From positions 1 through 64,000 of the forward strand of contig JAAVZE010000032.1 of assembly GCA_022791495.1 (NCBI GenBank): a stretch of 64,000 nt of DNA. The letters run 5' to 3'. A program made the translations under genes and the position numbers. Shown one piece after another: positions 23,348-32,043 of this stretch. This DNA is from Eubacterium sp. (lineage in GTDB: Bacteria > Bacillota > Clostridia > Lachnospirales > Lachnospiraceae). Numbering within the stretch: position 1 is the first letter of the stretch; each line of letters begins with the position of its first letter. Under the pieces are notes generated by a model. It worked only from the letters and a program-made list of their open reading frames with translations, was not told the origin of the DNA and did not search any database.

Positions 23348-26300
23348 ATGGCTAGGCTAAAAAATTACAATGGCTGTTATTGTGAATCAGAATATGAACA
23401 CGCCTTTATTGGATTTTTAGAAGCAGAAGATTGGAAGTATTCTGCCGGTAATCATGTCTCCCGTGTAACCAAAAGAGATGTGCTGATTATTGATGACTTC
23501 AAGAAGTTTATAACAGATACAAACCCGGATTTGACGGAAGATGAAGTTACTCAGATTTATGATAATATTCGTCTTGTCGGTTCTGAAAGTGACTTTGCCA
23601 CATTACATAAGTTATATGGCTGGATGGTTGATGGTGTTCAGTTTATCTCTCAGGATGGATTGGCTAAAATGATACCTCTCATTGATTTTGAAAATACGGC
23701 TAATAATATTTTCCGTGTTGTAAATCAGTTTACCGTGGAATATACAAACAATGGTCAAAAAGAAAATCGCAGACCGGATTTGCTTTTATTTGTGAATGGT
23801 ATGCCGTTATGTATTATTGAATTGAAAAATCCGGCAGATGCAAATGCTACGATTTATGATGCCTGGGAGCAAATTAATATTCGTTACTGGAGAGATATTC
23901 CACACCTTTTGCATTACTGTCCGTTAGCGTGTATTTCTGATGGGGTTAAAACAAGGCTTGGAACGGTTCGCACACCTTATGAGCATTTTTATGCTTGGAG
24001 GCGAGTAAATGACGGTGATGTGATATCCACTTTACCTTTTGCTGAAACAGAAACGATGATTAAAGGTGTTTATGCACCTAAACGTTTTTTGGAGATTTTT
24101 AGAGATTATATCTATTTTCAAGACAGTATTTACGACAGTGATGAGAGAGAAATCGTGTGTCGTTATCCACAATTTTTTGCGTCAAGATTACTTAAGCAAA
24201 GTATTATCAATTCTATTATTAAAAAAAGCGGTAAAGGTGGAACATACTTTGGTGCAACAGGATGTGGAAAAACATACACAATGGCTTTTCTCGCCCGACA
24301 GCTTGCACTCCGTTGTACAGATATACCGGAAATTGGCTCACCGACAATTATTTTGATTGTTGACAGAGAGGAACTTCAAAAACAAGGTGCAAAGCTTTTT
24401 ACAAAGAGTACAGAGTTCTTGAATCTTGGTGAAGTATCTGTTGTTAAAAACAGAACACAGTTAAGGCAGGAGCTTAGAGCAAGACAAAGTGGTGGGTTCT
24501 ATATATGCACCATTCAGAAGTTCTGTGACCGAGAAGATGATAAAATCGGTATTATTAATGACCGTCAGAATATTATATGTTTTTCCGATGAAGCACACAG
24601 AACCCAGCTTGAGCATTCTAAAAAAATTAAATTCAGCGAAGATGTTGATAAAAATATGAAAGCGATGGTTTCAAAGCCATATGCAAAAGTATTGAAAGAA
24701 GCATTTCCGCAGGCTACCTTTGTAGGTTTTACAGGTACTCCTATTGAGGAAACCTATCAGACTTTCGGGGAAGAAATTGACCGATATACAATGGATCAGG
24801 CAGTTGCAGATGGTTTGACTGTTTCTATTAAATATCATCCCCGTATTGCAAAGGTACTGCTTAATAAGGAAAAGGCAAAAGAGATAGAAGATTACTATAA
24901 AAAATGTGCCGATGACGGTGCAACATATGAAGATATCGAAGCAAGTAAAAAAGCAATGAGTTCTATGGAGGTGATTCTTGGAGAACCTTCACGATTAGAG
25001 CGTCTTGCTATAGATATCCATGACCATTATGTTTCTTCCTGCACTGGCAGTCCGGACAGAATACAAAAAGCAATGGTTGTTTGTTCAAACAGAAAGATTG
25101 CTTATGCTTTACTTCAAAAATTTAAGGATAAGTATCCTGAATGGTTTGATGAAAAGAAATCGCCTGACGATGTTTCTGTAACCGAAGAAGAATTGAAAGC
25201 GTTGAAACCGATGCCTTTCTTGGCTATGGTATCAAGTGTTGGTAAAGATGATGAAAAAGATATGTACAATTACCTTGGCGGGGTAAAAAATGACAAGCGT
25301 TCCGAAGAATTGGATGTAGCTTTCAAACAGGAAAAATCAAACTTTCATATTGTTATTGTTGTGGATATGTGGATTACAGGTTTTGATGTTCCCTGTCTTA
25401 CATATTTGTACAATGATAAGCCGCTAAAAAAGCATATGTTGATACAGACTATAAGCCGTGTAAACAGAAAATATCCCGGCAAAGATTTTGGTATGGTTAT
25501 TGACTATATAGGTATTCGTGACAACATGCGTGAAGCAATGAAGATTTATGGCGGAGATACTTCTGTTGCACCTACATCTGATGATGTTGAACAGGCAGAG
25601 ACAGCGTTCAGGGAAGAACTTGAAATCCTAAAAACATTGTTTGCCGATTACGATTTAACTCCTTTTTTAAATCCGGATTGCGACCCTGTAGAACGTTACA
25701 GACTTCTTGCTAAAGCTGCTGAATATGTATTTGTATCATCTCAGGAATTGCAAACCGAAGGAAATAAAGGAGTTCAGAAGGTTTCACTTAAAACTTATTT
25801 TTTAAAGACTGTAAAAAGAATGAGAACTGCTTTGGATATCTGTCAGCCTTCCGGTAACCTTGGTGAAGAAGAGGCTGCACTTGCCGGGTGTTTTATGGCT
25901 ATCGCTGGTTTTGTTCGCAAAATGAATGGAACAAGCGAAGTTGACACAGATACTATGAACCGTGCAGTTTCTAAGATGGTTGAGGAGGCGTTAAAATACA
26001 ATCAGGTAGAAAGCGTTCTTAAAAGTGGTGAGGAGGAGGATATATTCTCTCCGGAATACTTTGAAAAATTATCTGATGTGAAAATGCCTGCAACCAAGCT
26101 GGAACTTCTTGTAAAAATGCTTCGCAAGCAGATTAAGGAATATGGGGAAGTCAATAAATTAGCAGCAAAGACTTTTCAGGAAATGCTGGAAAAGACGATT
26201 GCAGAATACCATGAAAGACGTAAACATCTTACAGCAGAAGAAGCTGGTGAGGCGCAGGAACAAGCCTCTGAGGACATTATTCAGATTGCAACAGAACAGG

Positions 26301-26782
26301 CTTTATCTATTCTTCGTCAAATGAACGAAAATAGAGAAAGTTTCCGAAGGATTGGTTTGACCTTTGAAGAAAAAGCTTTTTATGATATTCTAATTGCTCT
26401 GCGTGACCAATATGATTTTGAATACGGAACAGATGAAGAAGTAGACGGCGTTGTTATCAATGACAAGTGCAAAGCCTTAGCTCAAAAGGTAAAGGAAATT
26501 ATTGATACAAAGTCTTCGTTTGCAGATTGGCTTAATAATCAGAATGTAAGAAATCAATTAAAATTGGACATTAAAATATGCCTGGTTAAGAATGGATATC
26601 CGCCTCAGTATAGTCCGGAAGTATTTAGTAAGGTTATGGAGCAGGTGGAGAATTTTGAGGAATATTCAGGAACAGGTGAGTTAAGAAATGAAGCATCTGC
26701 TTCTGCGAAGATTTATCAATATGAGACGGAGAGCAAAGTGATGATGGTTGCTGAGGACTCGATACCTTATGGTAAATTATAG
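23348..26782 (+). CDS. hsdR: Type I restriction endonuclease subunit
   Basis: An 1144-residue HsdR with GGAGG before ATG 23348. The N-terminal nuclease motif PD-ExK appears as RPDLLLFVNGMPLCIIELKN. The superfamily 2 helicase/translocase motor has Walker A GATGCGKTYTM, the DEAH box SDEAHRTQ, motif III GFTGTPIEE and later TISRVNRKYPGK. A long C-terminal helical part binds the methylase core. All motifs required for ATP-dependent translocation and cleavage are present, so the system looks functional. Confidence 0.95.
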   Translation: MARLKNYNGCYCESEYEHAFIGFLEAEDWKYSAGNHVSRVTKRDVLIIDDFKKFITDTNPDLTEDEVTQIYDNIRLVGSESDFATLHKLYGWMVDGVQFISQDGLAKMIPLIDFENTANNIFRVVNQFTVEYTNNGQKENRRPDLLLFVNGMPLCIIELKNPADANATIYDAWEQINIRYWRDIPHLLHYCPLACISDGVKTRLGTVRTPYEHFYAWRRVNDGDVISTLPFAETETMIKGVYAPKRFLEIFRDYIYFQDSIYDSDEREIVCRYPQFFASRLLKQSIINSIIKKSGKGGTYFGATGCGKTYTMAFLARQLALRCTDIPEIGSPTIILIVDREELQKQGAKLFTKSTEFLNLGEVSVVKNRTQLRQELRARQSGGFYICTIQKFCDREDDKIGIINDRQNIICFSDEAHRTQLEHSKKIKFSEDVDKNMKAMVSKPYAKVLKEAFPQATFVGFTGTPIEETYQTFGEEIDRYTMDQAVADGLTVSIKYHPRIAKVLLNKEKAKEIEDYYKKCADDGATYEDIEASKKAMSSMEVILGEPSRLERLAIDIHDHYVSSCTGSPDRIQKAMVVCSNRKIAYALLQKFKDKYPEWFDEKKSPDDVSVTEEELKALKPMPFLAMVSSVGKDDEKDMYNYLGGVKNDKRSEELDVAFKQEKSNFHIVIVVDMWITGFDVPCLTYLYNDKPLKKHMLIQTISRVNRKYPGKDFGMVIDYIGIRDNMREAMKIYGGDTSVAPTSDDVEQAETAFREELEILKTLFADYDLTPFLNPDCDPVERYRLLAKAAEYVFVSSQELQTEGNKGVQKVSLKTYFLKTVKRMRTALDICQPSGNLGEEEAALAGCFMAIAGFVRKMNGTSEVDTDTMNRAVSKMVEEALKYNQVESVLKSGEEEDIFSPEYFEKLSDVKMPATKLELLVKMLRKQIKEYGEVNKLAAKTFQEMLEKTIAEYHERRKHLTAEEAGEAQEQASEDIIQIATEQALSILRQMNENRESFRRIGLTFEEKAFYDILIALRDQYDFEYGTDEEVDGVVINDKCKALAQKVKEIIDTKSSFADWLNNQNVRNQLKLDIKICLVKNGYPPQYSPEVFSKVMEQVENFEEYSGTGELRNEASASAKIYQYETESKVMMVAEDSIPYGKL

Positions 26783-26830
26783 CATAGATGCCGGAGTTTT
26801 AAACGATATTTGCAGAGAGGAAGTGGTTTG

Positions 26831-27313
26831 ATGATTCAGAAAATCAGTAAAAATGAAATACCAGACTGTGTAGAAGTTATTTGCAAAGGTTTTATGACAG
26901 TGGCGGACGAGTTTGGATTTACAATAGAAAATGCGCCAAGATTTACAGCATTTGCCACAACAGAGGAGCGTCTCCTTTATCAATTGGAAAAGGAACCGAG
27001 ATTAATGTTTGCCTGCTACAAGAATGGTAAGATGGTAGGATATTATTCTTTGCTGAAACAAAACGAAGAGGAATGTGAACTGAATAATTTATGTGTGCTG
27101 GAGGAATACAGACATAAAAAAATAGGAGAACAGCTTTTGAAACATGCCGTTTCGGAAGCAAGGAAAATGGGATGTTCACAGATGAATATTGGAATTGTAG
27201 AGGAAAATGTGAAATTACGGAAATGGTATGAAGCACATGGAGCAGAGCATATTGGGACAGAAAAATATGATTTCTTTCCTTTTACCTGTGGGTATATGAA
27301 AAAGCCATTATAA
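26831..27313 (+). CDS. GNAT family N-acetyltransferase
   Basis: A 160-residue GNAT protein. ATG 26831 with GAGAGGAAG upstream is preferred to 26810. The acetyl-CoA-binding segment is LNNLCVLEEYRHKKIGEQLL (motif A, R/Q-x-x-G-x-G/A type), followed by INIGIVEENVKLRKWYEAHG-like motif B. It transfers acetyl from acetyl-CoA to an unknown amine. It follows hsdR but with 48 bases between, and is not an expected part of the R-M system. Confidence 0.9.
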   Translation: MIQKISKNEIPDCVEVICKGFMTVADEFGFTIENAPRFTAFATTEERLLYQLEKEPRLMFACYKNGKMVGYYSLLKQNEEECELNNLCVLEEYRHKKIGEQLLKHAVSEARKMGCSQMNIGIVEENVKLRKWYEAHGAEHIGTEKYDFFPFTCGYMKKPL

Positions 27314-27479
27314 ATGTTACGATGATAGGATAGGAAATATAAAATTGAAAAATATTCATGAGATTTATTTGAGTGATGCCAGAAGAGTTGCGCCTGAAAA
27401 ATTGAAGACGGTGATCAGACATCCTGTGAAAAAGAAAATTGGAAGGAAATAGAGAGGCTTTTATTAAGGAGGAAATATA

Positions 27480-28022
27480 ATGAAAGAATATGAAAAGCAC
27501 GACGGAGTTTCAGCAATTATTGTTACAGAAACGGAAGAAGACGCACAGTTTCAGCAGCTTTGGGATTATCTCGTTCCACCGTCAGGGCGTGCACAAACTG
27601 CACAGGGTGAGATTATACGTATTGCAGGGAGAATTCGCCATGAGATATTGGGGAACGGCTGTATAAATTGGGATGAAGATTTTCGTAAAATGCTACGTGT
27701 TTTCCCCCAATATGTTCAACTTGGAAATTCGTTTGACGAGGATGATATTAAAGCAGCTGAAATATTGACAAGTCTTTTGATTAAATGTGGTGACGAAGAG
27801 AACTGTAGCGATAATCTATGCGCGGCTTTATGTGCATGTGCGGTTGCCTGGGTACAGAAAAATCCGAATGTTCTTGCGCCGTTAGAAGCGGATTATAATC
27901 GCTAACTTCCAGTTTATGCCGGAGATTGGGGATTCCCAGCAATCAAAAACCATGGCGGCATTATGACAGTATACTACACAATAGATTTGGAGTTGGCAAG
28001 GAAACCTTATGAGGATGAGTGA
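27480..28022 (+). pseudogene. Hypothetical gene split by an in-frame TAA
   Basis: Frame 27480-27905 encodes 141 residues (LWDYLVPPSGRAQTAQGEII, IRHEILGNGCINWDEDF) of a hypothetical family common in Firmicutes. After TAA 27903-27905 the same frame stays open for 38 codons (LPVYAGDWGFPAIKNHGGIM) to TGA 28020-28022. The extension looks like natural protein, so the TAA may be a recent nonsense change in a ~180-residue protein. If not, the 141-residue form is a complete gene. Confidence 0.55.
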
Positions 28023-28029
28023 TATAATA

Positions 28030-28119
28030 ATGCAGTTTGAGTCCAGAAAAGAATTTAGGAAATGGCTTGATGAACATTGCCTGTTACAAAAACAGATGCC
28101 GGACGGGAAAAGAGAATAA
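28030..28119 (+). pseudogene. YdeI-like N-terminal fragment
   Basis: A 29-codon frame, MQFESRKEFRKWLDEHCLLQ, resembles the start of YdeI/OmpD-associated family proteins (SREEFRxWLEEN pattern), then stops. Only the first helix is present. Together with the next entry it marks 27906-28490 as a stretch of decayed genes. Confidence 0.35.
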
Positions 28120-28335
28120 CATGGATGATGGATCGGCTCTATAAAAATTTAAAACCTATGTAATGGTTATGTACATGATAGAATACAGTATTCAAATATA
28201 TTAGAAGAAGATGGTTATTTCATTTTAGTGTGTTTTGCTGCAGGGGAGGATGGAAATTTTGCAGGATATAAATAGAATGATTGAAAAACTGTCTTGCTTG
28301 GGTTTCCAGCAGCTGATATATATCAGCTTTTCTTT

Positions 28336-28464
28336 ATGGAAGTAATGCTGGCAAATGCATGGCTTTACGAAGACGGAGAAGACATATCGGAAAAGGATAT
28401 TAATTTTGCATGGTCTCTGGCTTCTGAGTATTCTTTTTGGAAAAATGTAAATACTATAAGATGA
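28336..28464 (+). pseudogene. Fragment of an unrecognised gene
   Basis: A 42-codon frame MEVMLANAWLYEDGEDISEK, then NFAWSLASEYSFWKN. In-frame sequence just upstream (GFPAADIYQLFF) extends it, but a stop and an apparent frameshift relative to IEKLSCLGFQQ disconnect it from any start. Probably a relic. Confidence 0.35.
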
Positions 28465-28490
28465 ATTCTTTGAAAAGGAGCAGACGGCAT

Positions 28491-28748
28491 ATGAAGAAAT
28501 GGGAGTATGTGATCCGGGATGAGATAGGTATTCATGCAAGACCAGCGGGTGAGCTGGTAAAGGAAGCAAAAAAATACAATAGCAGGATTACCATCAGTAA
28601 AGATGGCAAGAGCGTAGAAGCTACAAAGTTGATGGCTGTTATGGGACTTGGGGTAAAATGTGGGCAGACAGTAGAAATTACAGTAGAGGGTGAGGATGAA
28701 GAGAAAGCCTATGAGGGGATGAAAAATTTTTTTGAGAAAAATCTATAA
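28491..28748 (+). CDS. HPr-family phosphocarrier-like protein lacking the regulatory serine
   Basis: An 85-residue HPr-fold protein. ATG 28491 follows AAAAGGAG. The active-site histidine is present in GIHARPAGELV, as in HPr that passes phosphate from enzyme I to PTS permeases. In the second signature region, where HPr has K-S46-IMGVMSLG, this protein has TKLMAVMGLG, so the serine phosphorylated by HPr kinase is replaced by Lys. It could carry phosphate yet escape catabolite control through CcpA. It stands alone, without ptsI, between decayed genes and its own terminator. A main ptsH elsewhere in the genome is likely. Confidence 0.9.
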   Translation: MKKWEYVIRDEIGIHARPAGELVKEAKKYNSRITISKDGKSVEATKLMAVMGLGVKCGQTVEITVEGEDEEKAYEGMKNFFEKNL

Positions 28749-28751
28749 AAG

Positions 28752-28786
28752 AAACCACCGGAAATTGCACATTTTCCGGTGGTTTT
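28752..28786 (+). terminator. Terminator of the HPr-like gene
   Basis: AAACCACCGGAAA (28752-28764) pairs with TTTCCGGTGGTTT, a 13-bp stem, followed by further T residues. Confidence 0.95.
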
Positions 28787-28977
28787 TTACTACTTTGGAT
28801 GAGGACGGCGTGGTATAATATGCTGAATATGTCTCAAATCCTGTTAATTTTGTATGACACTGGCTTTCATTACGATTTTTCTTGAATATGCCTGCTGTGA
28901 TATGTATAATAGTAGAGGAAACGACCGGCTTACTTTTTATGCCGGCAGCGGCAAAAGAAAATTCGGGGGGACTTGTT

Positions 28978-30315
28978 ATGTCAGAGATTTGGGAATTCTA
29001 TGAGAACCTGAACGAGATCGTGTATGCTTCGGATATGGATACTCATGAAATCATATATATGAATCTGAAGGCGTGTGAGGTTTATGGAATCAAGGATCTA
29101 GAGGAAGTAAGAGGAAAAAAATGTTATGATGTGCTGCATCAGAATTCCGGGCCCTGTGAGTTCTGCACCAACAGTGTTTTAAAACCGGGATTTTTTCATG
29201 AGTGGGAAATTTTTAATCCGGTGGTTAAGAAGAGCTTTAAATTGAAGGATACGATGGTAGAGGCAGATGGACGGCGGTGTCGGATGGAGCTTGCTATCGA
29301 TATGAGTATTCAGGAGGAGCAGAAAAAGACGATTCAGAAATATACCAGCAATGAAAGTATGGTAAATGAGGGACTGCGGCTGGCACTGGCGGAGCCGAGG
29401 CCGGAACGGTCGCTGGAAGTTCTGCTTGCATATCTGGGCGAGCATTTAAAAAGTGAGCGGGTTTATATTTTTGAAGAAAGCGAGGATGGAACCTTAGACA
29501 ATACCTTTGAGTGGTGCGGCAGTGGTGTACTTCCACAGAAGGAGGTATTGCAGAAGGTTCCTTTCGAGGTGGTTTCTCTCTGGTATCATACATTTAAGAA
29601 AAATAAAAATGTAATTATACAGAATGTGGAGGCGATCCGGGAAGAGGATCCATTGGCATATGAATATCTAAAGCCACAGAAAATTCACACACTGGTGGTC
29701 AGCCCTCTTGTGGATAACGGAAAAATTATCGGTTTTTACGGAGTGGATAATCCGCCGGGGGAACTGCTGGATCATATTTCCATGCTGTTCTGGATTGTTG
29801 GGCATTTTATCGTGTCGATGCTGAAGCGCCGCATGCTGGTGAACCGCCTGGAAAGACTGAGTATGTATGACCAGCTTACCGGACTTGGGAACCGGCACGC
29901 AATGAAAGAATACCAGAGCAGTCTGTCAAATAAGGAAAGTCTCGGGGTGCTTTATTGTGATGTTATGGGGTTAAAATATGTCAATGACACCTTGGGCCAT
30001 CAGGAGGGGGACCAGCTTTTGATGCGAGTTTGTGAGTGCCTGAACAGACAATTTGGTGATTATGCCCTGTTCCGTATAGGAGGCGATGAGTTCCTGGGAC
30101 TGTGCCCTGGGATCGGCAGGAAAGAACTGGAGCACAGGATAACCTTATTGGATCAGGATATGGAAGAAAATGATGCGGGAATGGCATTGGGATATGTCTG
30201 GGAGCCGGAATACAGCGGAGGCTTTGAACATCTTCTGTTAGAGTCAGACCGTCGGATGTATGAGGATAAGAGAAGACGTAAAAATGCAAAAAAGAAGGAG
30301 AAAAATGAGCAATGA
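28978..30315 (+). CDS. Diguanylate cyclase with PAS and GAF-like domains
   Basis: A 445-residue protein from ATG 28978 (GGGGGGA upstream); the earlier track start lacks such a site. A PAS-like sensor domain occupies ~1-115, with CYDVLHQNSGPCEFCTN containing clustered cysteines. A GAF-like domain follows at ~135-290 (SERVYIFEESEDGTLDNTFEW). The GGDEF domain is at ~300-435, with MYDQLTGLGNRHAM and an intact FRIGGDEFLGL. The residues before GGDEF (NRQFGDYALFR) do not form the usual RxxD inhibitory site at canonical spacing, so product inhibition may be absent. It makes cyclic di-GMP, the ligand expected for the PelD-like protein at 41096. It overlaps the next gene by 4 bases. Confidence 0.92.
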   Translation: MSEIWEFYENLNEIVYASDMDTHEIIYMNLKACEVYGIKDLEEVRGKKCYDVLHQNSGPCEFCTNSVLKPGFFHEWEIFNPVVKKSFKLKDTMVEADGRRCRMELAIDMSIQEEQKKTIQKYTSNESMVNEGLRLALAEPRPERSLEVLLAYLGEHLKSERVYIFEESEDGTLDNTFEWCGSGVLPQKEVLQKVPFEVVSLWYHTFKKNKNVIIQNVEAIREEDPLAYEYLKPQKIHTLVVSPLVDNGKIIGFYGVDNPPGELLDHISMLFWIVGHFIVSMLKRRMLVNRLERLSMYDQLTGLGNRHAMKEYQSSLSNKESLGVLYCDVMGLKYVNDTLGHQEGDQLLMRVCECLNRQFGDYALFRIGGDEFLGLCPGIGRKELEHRITLLDQDMEENDAGMALGYVWEPEYSGGFEHLLLESDRRMYEDKRRRKNAKKKEKNEQ

Positions 30316-32006
30316 AACAGTCATCAGAATTGAATACTTTACTCAGACAGATTGATCATAAAGGGTATCCGGCATACAAGCAGCTGCGTGGAGAATATCA
30401 GTTTCCAGGGTATGTGCTGGGCATAGACCATGTACAGGGAGATCCCTTTGCCGCACCTTCCAGGGTCAGCATCCATGTGAAGGGTGCACAGGCGGCATTC
30501 CCACAGGAATTGTATCGTCTGGCATGTCAGAAGACAGCGCTGGAGGATGCTCTGCTGAGGGAAATGAGCAGACAGCTCCGGGGCGTATCTTTTCAGGCAA
30601 AGGGTTCAGGTAAGTCGGGTCTGATGTCAGTGAGCACACCGGGGCAGGAGGTACTATCCCGGAGTGGATGTCAGCTGGATGACAGGACGGGGGATATTGT
30701 TCTGCGTATGGAGATCGGATTCCCGGCAAATGGTCGGAGTATCAATGCCAGGGAATTAGAAAAAATCTTGTTTGATTTTTTGCCAAAATGTGTTAGTCAT
30801 AGTCTGTACTACCGGGCACTGGATGCCGGCAGACTAAAGAAGACAGCAGAGCTGGCAGAGGATCAGCTTGCCATCCGCCAGATGCTGGCCGACCGTGGTC
30901 TTGTGGCATTTGTGGCAAATGGTTCTGTGCTGCCGAGGGAATCCGGAGTCAGCAGCCGCCCGATGAAGCAGGCAGTACCCTTTCAGTCGCCGGCTTCTAT
31001 GGAAGTAGAGCTTACCCTTCCCAATAAAGGAGCTCTTCGTGGCATGGGGATTCCCAAGGGGATCACCTTGATCGTGGGAGGCGGGTATCACGGAAAATCC
31101 ACCCTGCTCAAAGCACTGGAACTTGGTGTTTACGATCATATTACTGGGGATGGGAGAGAATACGTCATTACCGATGGCACTGCGGTTAAACTTCGTGCGG
31201 AAGATGGCAGAAGTGTTAAAAATGTTGATATTTCATTTTTTATCAATAATCTTCCTAATGGAAAGGATACGGTGAAATTTTGTACGGAGGACGCCAGTGG
31301 AAGTACTTCCCAGGCGGCGAATGTGATCGAGGCGATGGAGGCGGGAAGCCAGGTATTCCTTATCGATGAGGACACCAGCGCCACGAATTTTATGATCCGG
31401 GATGAATTGATGCAGCGGGTGGTGCACCGCGAGCTGGAGCCCATCACCCCTTATATTGAAAGAGTCCGGGAGTTGTATGAAAGTTATGGCATATCTACGG
31501 TTCTGGTGGCGGGAAGCTCCGGCAGTTATTTTCATAAGGCGGACTGTATTCTGCAGATGAACCGGTATGTGCCTGCGGATATCACAGATTATGCAAAGGA
31601 AGAGGCAAAGGCATTTCCAGTGCTGGAGGAAATGCCGGCAGAGGTTCAGCCCTCTTTTGAGCGGGTATTCAGCCAGAATCGTAAACTGGCTGGCAGTGAC
31701 CGGGTCAAAATGAAGACCATGGGGATGGACGGTATCAGTATTGACAGAGAGACCATTGATCTTCGGTATTTGGAGCAGCTGGCGGATCCAGAGCAGCTGT
31801 CAATGCTCGCCCAGATTGTAAAGTATGCAGAATTGAATGTCCTGGACGGCAAGAAGACAATGGTACAGGTGGTAGATATTTTGGAGACACTGCTGACACA
31901 AAAGGGATTTGGTGGTATCTGTGGTGAAAGAAATGTAGTCTCCGGGCTGGCGCTGCCGAGAAGGCAGGAGATCTTTGCCTGCCTGAACCGCTACCGGAGA
32001 TTATAG
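30312..32006 (+). CDS. Predicted ATPase of the ABC class
   Basis: A 564-residue protein of the stand-alone ABC-class ATPase family (ABC_ATPase type). The visible nucleotide-binding elements are Walker A GGGYHGKSTLLKAL, the signature-like ASGSTSQAAN and Walker B QVFLIDEDTSATNFM. An N-terminal ~240-residue domain and a C-terminal helical domain are unique to this family. There is no membrane segment, so it is cytoplasmic and not a transporter on its own. It overlaps the diguanylate cyclase gene by 4 bases (ATGA), an unusual coupling. The biochemical role of the family is not established. Confidence 0.9.
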   Translation: MKQSSELNTLLRQIDHKGYPAYKQLRGEYQFPGYVLGIDHVQGDPFAAPSRVSIHVKGAQAAFPQELYRLACQKTALEDALLREMSRQLRGVSFQAKGSGKSGLMSVSTPGQEVLSRSGCQLDDRTGDIVLRMEIGFPANGRSINARELEKILFDFLPKCVSHSLYYRALDAGRLKKTAELAEDQLAIRQMLADRGLVAFVANGSVLPRESGVSSRPMKQAVPFQSPASMEVELTLPNKGALRGMGIPKGITLIVGGGYHGKSTLLKALELGVYDHITGDGREYVITDGTAVKLRAEDGRSVKNVDISFFINNLPNGKDTVKFCTEDASGSTSQAANVIEAMEAGSQVFLIDEDTSATNFMIRDELMQRVVHRELEPITPYIERVRELYESYGISTVLVAGSSGSYFHKADCILQMNRYVPADITDYAKEEAKAFPVLEEMPAEVQPSFERVFSQNRKLAGSDRVKMKTMGMDGISIDRETIDLRYLEQLADPEQLSMLAQIVKYAELNVLDGKKTMVQVVDILETLLTQKGFGGICGERNVVSGLALPRRQEIFACLNRYRRL

Positions 32007-32043
32007 GGAAAATAATAGGTATTTGGGAGAGGAGGAGAATACT

